A stretch of DNA of 11,905 nt. Source: JAICLL01 sp035252155 (lineage in GTDB: Bacteria > Planctomycetota > Planctomycetia > Pirellulales > JAICIG01). Shown here in pieces: positions 7,540 to 11,905 of this stretch. The stretch spans positions 1 through 11,905 of the forward strand of contig DATFDL010000167.1 of NCBI GenBank assembly GCA_035252155.1. The letters run 5' to 3'. The notes below the pieces were generated by a model, which saw only the letters and a program-made list of their open reading frames with translations, had not been told where the DNA came from and made no database searches. The translations under genes and the position numbers were made by a program. The first letter of the stretch is position 1; each line of letters starts with the position of its first letter.

Positions 7540-7796
7540 TTCGCTTCCACGTCGATTGGTTGCCGGACGCAATTGACGATCTCGCGGAGATTTGGATGCG
7601 TGCCGCCAACCGGGCCTCTGTCAACTTTGCATCTGCTATGATCGATCAACGGCTCGCCGAAAGCCCGAGCGAATGGGGTAAGGAGGTCCGCGAAGAGCTT
7701 TACGAATTCAATGCGCCTCCGCTGCGAGTCTTGTTCACCATCGACGATGCCAACCACGTCGTAGAAATCTTTCGCGCGTTTCTCTCGTCATCATGA
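7536..7796 (+). CDS. ParE/RelE-like toxin B
   Basis: An 86-residue protein starting at the ATG at 7536, which overlaps the antitoxin stop by ATGA. Longer in-frame extensions to 7389 would lie inside the antitoxin gene and are rejected. The sequence has the ParE/RelE-superfamily plan: first strand FHVDWLPDA, helix DDLAEIWMRA, second helix with IDQRLAESP, then strands PLRVLFTIDDANHVVEIFRAF. It aligns along its length with toxin C, sharing LAE-x-W, ID-x-RL-x-E, EWG-x-E, LR-x-x-FTI and VE. ParE members poison DNA gyrase and RelE members cleave mRNA on the ribosome; the sequence alone does not decide which applies. Its stop overlaps the start of the AcpH-like gene by four bases (ATGA), so the downstream gene is probably translated by reinitiation. 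Confidence 0.78.
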   Translation: MIRFHVDWLPDAIDDLAEIWMRAANRASVNFASAMIDQRLAESPSEWGKEVREELYEFNAPPLRVLFTIDDANHVVEIFRAFLSSS

Positions 7797-8458
7797 ATTA
7801 CTTCGCGCACGGCCGGTTGTTCACGGACGACGCCTATTTTCTGGCCGGCACGGCGGTGCCCGATTGGCTGAATGTCGTGGCCCGACGGGTCAAGGTGCGG
7901 TCGAAGCATGCCCGGCCATTTGCGGACGATGCGGACCCGCGAATGGCGTCGCTCGCCCGCGGCATCGAGCGGCACCATACCGACGACCGCTGGTTCCATG
8001 AAACACGGGCTTTTGCCGAACTGTCGTGGCAGTTTGCTGCCCTGGTGCGCGACCGACTGCCGCCCGACGACGGATTGCGGCCTAGCTTCTTGGGCCACAT
8101 TCTGGTTGAGCTCCTGCTCGATGCCTGCCTGATCGCCGAGCGGCCTGCGGAGTTGGACGCTTATTACCAGGCGCTGCACGGCGTCGATGCAGCCTGGCTC
8201 GAGGCCGCCATCGGCCGAATGGCCACGGGCCGACCCGACAGGCTCGCGCACTTTATTCCGTTGTTTCTTAACGAGCGATTCTTGTGGGATTACCTCGACA
8301 ATGGCAAACTGTGTTACCGGCTGAATCAGGTGTTGCGGCGCGTCGGGCTGCCGCCGTTGCCGCCAGCGTTTGCCGAGCTGCTGCCCGACATGCGACGCGC
8401 GGTGGACCAACGGCGCCGTGATCTATTATCATCAATCGCCGTTGGTTGTGACGTTTAG
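7793..8458 (+). CDS. AcpH-like (acyl carrier protein phosphodiesterase-like) helical metalloprotein
   Basis: A 221-residue protein. The N-terminus MNYFAHGRLFTDDAYFLAGTAVPDWL and the segment GIERHHTDDRWFH (57-69) recall AcpH, where MN-(F/Y)-LAH, GN-x-x-xD and GI-x-LH-x-x-ID occur at comparable spacing. Candidate metal or catalytic residues are His6, Asp24, His61, Asp65, and the His102/Glu106/Asp110 cluster in GHILVELLLD. The TD dipeptide of true AcpH after the ID motif is not present, so the reaction may differ. AcpH removes the 4'-phosphopantetheine arm from acyl carrier protein. No signal peptide is evident. ATGA overlaps the stop of toxin B and there is no clear Shine-Dalgarno sequence, so expression probably depends on toxin translation. 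The alternative is an unrelated all-helical hydrolase of HD or phospholipase C-like type. Confidence 0.6.
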   Translation: MNYFAHGRLFTDDAYFLAGTAVPDWLNVVARRVKVRSKHARPFADDADPRMASLARGIERHHTDDRWFHETRAFAELSWQFAALVRDRLPPDDGLRPSFLGHILVELLLDACLIAERPAELDAYYQALHGVDAAWLEAAIGRMATGRPDRLAHFIPLFLNERFLWDYLDNGKLCYRLNQVLRRVGLPPLPPAFAELLPDMRRAVDQRRRDLLSSIAVGCDV

Positions 8459-8460
8459 TG

Positions 8461-8466
8461 TATAAT
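8461..8466 (+). promoter_or_regulatory. perfect TATAAT -10 box before antitoxin C
   Basis: A consensus TATAAT begins two bases after the stop of the AcpH-like gene, in a short AT-richer gap of otherwise GC-rich DNA. It is preceded by TG, but one base off the extended -10 position. No convincing -35 hexamer was seen at 15-19 bases. The ATG of antitoxin C is 50 bases downstream, with AGGTG (8507-8511) as ribosome site. It suggests that the second unit can be transcribed separately from the first. Confidence 0.4.
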
Positions 8467-8516
8467 TGTATGTTGGAACTTAAGGTGAGTGGCCCCGTAG
8501 TCGTGCAGGTGTTGTC

Positions 8517-8744
8517 ATGCAGCACATAGTTGTGAACCCGGACCAAGCCGAGCTAATACGCAGATCAGGCCGAAGCAGTGTTCAAGTCTTGAATGCCGCG
8601 GGAGAGATCGTCGGATACATCACTCCTGCACCTCCGGCGGACGAGGTCGAGCACGTCAAACGGTGGCTTGCCGAAGAACGGGATGACCCGGTCTATTCTA
8701 CTGCTCAAGTTTTAGAACACCTGCGGTCACTCGATAAGTCATGA
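8517..8744 (+). CDS. antitoxin C of a ParE/RelE-like toxin-antitoxin pair
   Basis: A 75-residue paralog of antitoxins A and B. It starts MQHIVVNPDQAELIR, has the core LNAAGEIVGYITPAPPADEV, and ends with STAQVLEHLRSLDKS. It is closer to A in the N-terminus and closer to B in the C-terminal helix. Shared protein motifs are written with different codons (QVLEHL differs at several third positions from B), so the copies are not a recent duplication. The ATG at 8517 follows AGGTG at five-base spacing. The stop overlaps the toxin C start by ATGA. The family has no name I can assign; the antitoxin role is inferred from order, size, coupling and the toxin-like partner. Confidence 0.78.
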   Translation: MQHIVVNPDQAELIRRSGRSSVQVLNAAGEIVGYITPAPPADEVEHVKRWLAEERDDPVYSTAQVLEHLRSLDKS

Positions 8745-9025
8745 GCCGCTACACCGTGGTTTGGCGGCGGCGAGCGAACAACCAGCTCGCCGAACTGTGG
8801 CTCGACGCGGACGACCGTTCATCCATTACCGCGGACGCTCATGAGATTGACCGCCGCTTGAGCGAGCAGGCGCCGGAATGGGGCAACGAAATTATTCCCA
8901 ATCTCCGCTGGATGGAGGTTGGAAAACTACGAGCCTATTTCACGATCACTGAATCGAACCGGCGCGTCGAGGTGGTTGCCGTATTTGCACGGACCACGGA
9001 CCCGCCCACCGGAGGAACGCCATGA
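8741..9025 (+). CDS. ParE/RelE-like toxin C
   Basis: A 94-residue protein of the same family as toxin B: VVWRRRANNQLAELWLDADDR, then IDRRLSEQAPEWGNEI, then LRAYFTITESNRRVEVVAVF. The pattern LAELWLDADDR followed by ID-x-x-L is typical of planctomycete ParE/RelE-like toxins, as far as I recall. The last ten residues (TTDPPTGGTP) extend beyond the domain, and their codons include the ribosome site of the following gene. The start overlaps antitoxin C (ATGA) and the stop overlaps the epimerase start (ATGA at 9022-9025). The target, gyrase or ribosome-bound mRNA, cannot be told from the sequence. No disruption is visible, so the toxin is probably intact. Confidence 0.8.
   Translation: MSRYTVVWRRRANNQLAELWLDADDRSSITADAHEIDRRLSEQAPEWGNEIIPNLRWMEVGKLRAYFTITESNRRVEVVAVFARTTDPPTGGTP
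9011..9016 (+). promoter_or_regulatory. strong Shine-Dalgarno for the epimerase inside toxin C
   Basis: GGAGGA lies five bases before the ATG at 9022 and falls within the last codons of toxin C. It is the best Shine-Dalgarno match noted in the window. It supports 9022 as the start and means the epimerase can be translated independently of the ATGA coupling. Confidence 0.75.
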
Positions 9026-9867
9026 AATTCGGCATGAACATGCTGCTCTGGACCGACACCATCCGCGACGAACACCGCCCGATCATGGAGCGGCTCAAAA
9101 AGATGGGTTACGACGGCGTGGAGTTTCCCGTCTTCGACCACGACACCAAAAAATACGCCGAGCTGGGCCGCTGGCTTGACGACCAAGGCTTGGAGCGGAC
9201 GGTGGTCACCTGCCGAGGGGCCGACGACAACCCGATCAGCCCCGACCGGGTGGCGCGGGCCAAGGGCGTCGAGAACAACCAGCGCACGCTCGACTGCTGC
9301 CAGGCGGTGGGCGCGAAGATCATGGCTGGGCCGTTTCACTCGACACTGGGCGGATTCACCGGAGGCGTGCCGACCCCCGACGAATGGAAGTGGGGCGTCG
9401 AAAGCATGCGAGCCACCGCCGAGCACGCGGCGAAGTGCGGCGTGACGCTGGCCGTCGAGTACCTGAATCGCTTTGAGTGCTACCTGCTCAACACCGCGGC
9501 CGACACGGCCCGCTTCATCCGCGACGTCGGTCACCCCAACTGCCGCATGATGTACGACACATTCCACGCCAATATCGAAGAGAAAGACCTGGCCGAAGCC
9601 ATTCGTTGCTGCGCCGAGTACACGGTGCATGTGCATCTTTCGGAGAACGACCGCGGCACGCCGGGACGCGGCCATATTCATTGGGATTTGACGTTCGATA
9701 CCTTGAAGCAGACGGGCTACGACGGTTGGTTTGTGATCGAGGCGTTTGGATTGGCCTTGCCGGCTTTGGCGGCCGCCACCAAAATCTGGCGGCGAATGTT
9801 CGAGAGCGAAGAGCAGCTTGCCCGCGACGGCTTGGCATTTATCAAACGCGAGTGGGCTAAGCGGTAA
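9022..9867 (+). CDS. TIM-barrel sugar isomerase/epimerase, ketose 3-epimerase (tagatose/psicose 3-epimerase) type
   Basis: A 281-residue xylose-isomerase-like TIM barrel. The four expected metal ligands are visible: Glu146 (AVEYLNRFE), Asp179 (YDTFHANIEE), His205 (VHVHLSEND) and Glu240 (VIEAF). Their spacing of 33, 26 and 35 residues equals that of D-tagatose 3-epimerase (Glu152, Asp185, His211, Glu246, from memory). Further family marks are the NRFE-x-x-L-x-N segment, DTFH-x-NIEE and GRGHIHWD. The family moves the C3 configuration of ketohexoses through a metal-bound cis-enediolate. Planctomycete members are often labelled hydroxypyruvate isomerase, so the substrate remains open. The protein is cytoplasmic, with no signal peptide. 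The start is fixed by GGAGGA five bases upstream and by ATGA overlap with the toxin C stop, an odd neighbour for a sugar enzyme. Confidence 0.87.
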   Translation: MKFGMNMLLWTDTIRDEHRPIMERLKKMGYDGVEFPVFDHDTKKYAELGRWLDDQGLERTVVTCRGADDNPISPDRVARAKGVENNQRTLDCCQAVGAKIMAGPFHSTLGGFTGGVPTPDEWKWGVESMRATAEHAAKCGVTLAVEYLNRFECYLLNTAADTARFIRDVGHPNCRMMYDTFHANIEEKDLAEAIRCCAEYTVHVHLSENDRGTPGRGHIHWDLTFDTLKQTGYDGWFVIEAFGLALPALAAATKIWRRMFESEEQLARDGLAFIKREWAKR

Positions 9868-9873
9868 AACTTT

Positions 9874-9937
9874 GGTAGTCCCGGCCCTTGTGGCCGGCTA
9901 GGAAACGGCGTTGCCCGGCATGAGGCCGGGAGCTACC
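9874..9937. repeat. REP-like composite palindrome between epimerase and scpB
   Basis: The outer arms GGTAGTCCCGGCC (9874-9886) and GGCCGGGAGCTACC (9924-9937) are inverted copies differing by one inserted base. Each arm can also form its own hairpin: CCGGCC/GGCCGG (9881-9897) and CCCGGC/GCCGGG (9914-9930), each with a five-base loop. There is no U-tract, so a rho-independent terminator is unlikely. The look is that of a bacterial intergenic palindromic repeat. It fills nearly the whole gap and ends 16 bases before the scpB start. Confidence 0.65.
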
Positions 9938-9953
9938 TCGCGTAAATGTCTAC

Positions 9954-10682
9954 ATGACCGCATCCGAAACGCCTGCCGGTTCCGACCAGCCCCTCGACCG
10001 CGGTCTCTCGCTCTCGGACCTGAGCACGGCCTTCGCCGAGATGTTCACCGTCGGGCAAGATCCGTATGGCGAGCCTTTGCCAACCGTCGGACCGAACGCG
10101 TCGGATGAGCCGGCGCCATCCGCCCAGGCCGAGGTCGCGCCGGAAGGCGACCCATGCCCGGTCACGCCGCGGAGCATTTTGGAGGCGATGCTCTTTGTAG
10201 GTGCCGCCGACAATCAGCCGCTGGCCAGTGAGCGTGTGGCCGGGCTGATGCGCGGCGTTCGCGCGGCCGAGATCGACGAGCTGGTGCGCGAGCTGAACGA
10301 GCAATATCGGGCAGGCGCCTGTCCGTACCAGATTGTCAGCGAGGCGGGCGGCTATCGACTGGTGCTGTCCAACGAGTATCAGCGGTTGCGAGACAAATTC
10401 TACGGACGGACTCGGCAGACGCGGCTTTCGCCGGCGGCGATCGAGATTCTGTCGATCATCGCCTACAAGGGACCGCAAACCGCCGACGAGGTCGGACGCG
10501 TGCGCGGCCGGCCCTGCGGGGCGCTGTTGTCGCAGTTGGTGCGGCGGCAGTTGCTCTCGGTGGTGCGCGACCCGGCGTCGCCCCGCACCGTGCGTTATCA
10601 AACGACGCCGCGATTCTTGCAGCTCTTTCGGCTCGAAAGCCTCGACGATCTGCCACGCAGCCAAGACGCCACGCCTCGATAG
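9954..10682 (+). CDS. scpB: ScpB, segregation and condensation protein B
   Basis: A 242-residue protein. After a low-complexity, acidic N-terminal extension of about 70 residues comes the ScpB winged-helix pair: ILEAMLFVGAADNQPL at about 74-89, a GGYRLVLSNEY segment, then LSPAAIEILSIIAYKGPQTADEVGRVRG, and the closing RYQTTPRFLQLFRLESLDDLP. ScpB dimers bridge the kleisin ScpA and the SMC ATPase in bacterial condensin, which compacts and helps segregate the chromosome. No scpA gene is visible next to it, although the two are adjacent in many bacteria. The ATG at 9954 has no obvious Shine-Dalgarno. A three-codon open frame at 9946-9957 overlaps the start as ATGA. The gene's end faces a DUF1559 gene across about 90 bases. 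Confidence 0.9.
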   Translation: MTASETPAGSDQPLDRGLSLSDLSTAFAEMFTVGQDPYGEPLPTVGPNASDEPAPSAQAEVAPEGDPCPVTPRSILEAMLFVGAADNQPLASERVAGLMRGVRAAEIDELVRELNEQYRAGACPYQIVSEAGGYRLVLSNEYQRLRDKFYGRTRQTRLSPAAIEILSIIAYKGPQTADEVGRVRGRPCGALLSQLVRRQLLSVVRDPASPRTVRYQTTPRFLQLFRLESLDDLPRSQDATPR

Positions 10683-10727
10683 ATCTCCGACCGGTGGCCT
10701 CGAACCGGTTGTGACCTGCTGCTTGCT

Positions 10728-10755
10728 CTGTAGGGAACGCCCTCCGTGGCGTTCC
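10728..10755. repeat. intergenic hairpin repeat between convergent scpB and DUF1559 genes
   Basis: GGAACGCC (10734-10741) and GGCGTTCC (10748-10755) form a perfect eight-base stem with a six-base loop. The preceding CTGTAGGGAAC (10728-10738) recurs exactly at the right window edge (11895-11905). There is no T-run, so a classic terminator is not shown, although it could slow polymerase between the convergent genes. It is most likely one copy of a dispersed intergenic repeat. Confidence 0.55.
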
Positions 10756-10773
10756 GTGAGGGCGCGTCCCACC

Positions 10774-11805
10774 CTACTCCATCCCGATCACTTCGCCCTG
10801 GCTGCGGCTGCCGTAAGCCTGCCACACGCGCAAATTCACCGCATCGGTCGCGAATTGCACATGGCCATCGCAGAACAGCGCGTTGACGCCGGTGGGGTGA
10901 AAGCTGTGGGCGGTGATGTTGTGAGAGACCAGGTTCCAAACGCTCGGGCCGCGATTGCTCAACGGCACGCCGCCGCGACAGTCGATCTGGGGGTCATTCG
11001 GTGCGCGAATGTGGTTGTACATGGCGTGCCCCGGCGCGCCGAAAAACCATTTGCTGCCGCGCCCCTGCTCGAGGCGGTCACCGGGGACGCATTGGCTGGG
11101 ATAGCTCGTCAGCTCCGGCCCATTCCAGGCGTTGTCGTTGCCGGTGGTGAGCACAAACCCGCGTGTGGGCTCGCCGTTCCAGACGCCCGCGGAGCTTTCA
11201 CCCATACCCGGCACGGAAAGCGTCGTCTCGCTGATACAGACCGTATCGCTGCTGCCGTCGAGCACGTCGCGCAGCCCGATTGCTGAATTCTCGAAAAAGA
11301 TGCCCGTCACAGGCACGCCGCCGGGGTTCAGCGGAGAGACGGGAAACGTAGTGCCCGTATTCATGGGATAGTTGTGTACCTCAAATCCGGGCTGAATGAT
11401 GCGGTAGCTATCGCTGGGGCATCGCAGCACCGGCATCGGCTGCATTCGCGCCGCGTCGTTCACACCGGGCCAAAGGGGATCGGGCGAATCGGAATTCGCC
11501 AGCAGATTGAAGTTTGCCTGCGCGTTGGCAGCTTCCAGGTACGGCAACAAGAAGATGTAGACCGAATAGCAGCGGCCCTGGTTCGGCACCGTCTCGCAAC
11601 GCAGCCGGCCGGGCGGAAACGTGTTGAGGGCCGAGTGGTAACTTTGCAGGGCGACGCCGATCTGCTTCAGATGATTGTTGCAGTCCGCGCGGCGGGCCGA
11701 CTCGCGCGCGGCCTGCACGGCGGGCAAGAGCAACGCCACGAGTAAACCGATGATGGCGATGACCACCAAGAATTCGACCAGCGTAAACGCGCGGCGTTGT
11801 GACAT
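10774..11805 (-). CDS. DUF1559 prepilin-like secreted protein
   Basis: A 343-residue protein. The N-terminus is a type IV prepilin-like signal: MSQRRA, then FTLVEFLVVIAIIGLLVALLLPAVQAAR, with Glu at +5 of the presumed mature end. The residue before the cleavage site is Ala, not the usual Gly. The helix continues into the DUF1559 hallmark (ARESARRADCNNHLKQIG-x-ALQSYH). Near the C-terminus is HPTGVNALFCDG, a clean H-X9-DG motif, followed by AYGSRSQGEVI. DUF1559 proteins are very numerous in planctomycetes and probably form cell-surface pseudopilin-like structures; their role is unknown. The start at 11805 is preferred over an in-frame ATG at 11865 because the extra 20 residues would come from an intergenic repeat and would put the signal out of place. 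No clear Shine-Dalgarno was found. Confidence 0.9.
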   Translation of the reverse strand: MSQRRAFTLVEFLVVIAIIGLLVALLLPAVQAARESARRADCNNHLKQIGVALQSYHSALNTFPPGRLRCETVPNQGRCYSVYIFLLPYLEAANAQANFNLLANSDSPDPLWPGVNDAARMQPMPVLRCPSDSYRIIQPGFEVHNYPMNTGTTFPVSPLNPGGVPVTGIFFENSAIGLRDVLDGSSDTVCISETTLSVPGMGESSAGVWNGEPTRGFVLTTGNDNAWNGPELTSYPSQCVPGDRLEQGRGSKWFFGAPGHAMYNHIRAPNDPQIDCRGGVPLSNRGPSVWNLVSHNITAHSFHPTGVNALFCDGHVQFATDAVNLRVWQAYGSRSQGEVIGME

Positions 11806-11837
11806 GGCGAGGCGATTGTCTTTTCTGTAGGTGTATT

Positions 11838-11905
11838 GTGGGCCGAGCGAAGCGAGTCCCACCATGGGGCGGTGGTGCTTAAGCGGTTCGCGGGCTGTAG
11901 GGAAC
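11838..11905. repeat. repeat-rich leader upstream of DUF1559, including second copy of CTGTAGGGAAC
   Basis: A hairpin GTGGG/CCCAC encloses 11843-11857 (arms 11838-11842 and 11858-11862). At the window edge, CTGTAGGGAAC (11895-11905) repeats the start of the 10728 hairpin element in the same orientation; the rest of that copy is cut off by the window end. The open frame that extends DUF1559 to 11865 runs through this repeat and is not considered coding. No convincing promoter was seen. Confidence 0.45.

Noticed and set aside
7700..8410. Open frame of 236 codons on the minus strand
   Set aside because: It is antisense to the AcpH-like gene, which has conserved His/Asp motifs and ATGA coupling.
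8935..9681. Open frame of 248 codons on the minus strand
   Set aside because: It is antisense to the epimerase, whose metal ligands fix the plus-strand frame.
9933..10772. Open frame of 279 codons on the minus strand
   Set aside because: It is antisense to scpB, whose product matches the ScpB family along its core.
10333..11286. Open frame of 317 codons on the plus strand
   Set aside because: It runs across the end of scpB in another frame, then a hairpin repeat, then antisense to DUF1559; it has no coherent domain.
11806..11865. N-terminal extension of the DUF1559 protein to the ATG at 11865
   Set aside because: The extra 20 residues come from a repeat-like hairpin region and would push the prepilin signal inward.

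Overview
The window looks like a GC-rich planctomycete chromosome, most likely from the Pirellulales. Three things point there: a DUF1559 prepilin-like protein with the H-X9-DG motif, an M56 peptidase fused to carboxypeptidase-regulatory repeats and a TlpA-type thioredoxin domain, and a DUF58/BatA pair. This placement is inferred from gene content; there is no rRNA or other marker in the window.

Layout. Positions 3-3071 (+) hold a 5'-truncated M56/BlaR1-type membrane peptidase with a C-terminal thioredoxin domain. It converges on a minus-strand block at 3138-6926. In transcription order that block is DUF58 protein, BatA/VWA membrane protein, a small HicB-like protein, then an HNH endonuclease. 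DUF58 and BatA overlap by ATGA. The small protein and the HNH gene overlap by GTGA and seem to have their own promoter near 3937-3965.

A 183-base divergent region leads into the accessory part at 7110-9867 (+). It has three paralogous small antitoxin-like genes (A, B, C) and two ParE/RelE-like toxin genes (B, C). Each toxin overlaps its antitoxin by ATGA. Each toxin also overlaps, again by ATGA, a downstream gene that is not a toxin-antitoxin gene: an AcpH-like protein after toxin B and a ketose 3-epimerase-type TIM barrel after toxin C. The result is two consecutive antitoxin-toxin-passenger units, with a third, C-terminally shortened orphan antitoxin in front. This is the most unusual structure in the window.

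After the epimerase come a palindromic REP-like repeat (9874-9937), scpB (9954-10682, chromosome condensation), a second hairpin repeat, and a minus-strand DUF1559 gene (10774-11805). The flanks of that gene carry 11-base direct copies of an intergenic repeat. No tRNA, rRNA, CRISPR array or transposase was seen. All calls rest on reading motifs by eye; no database search was possible.
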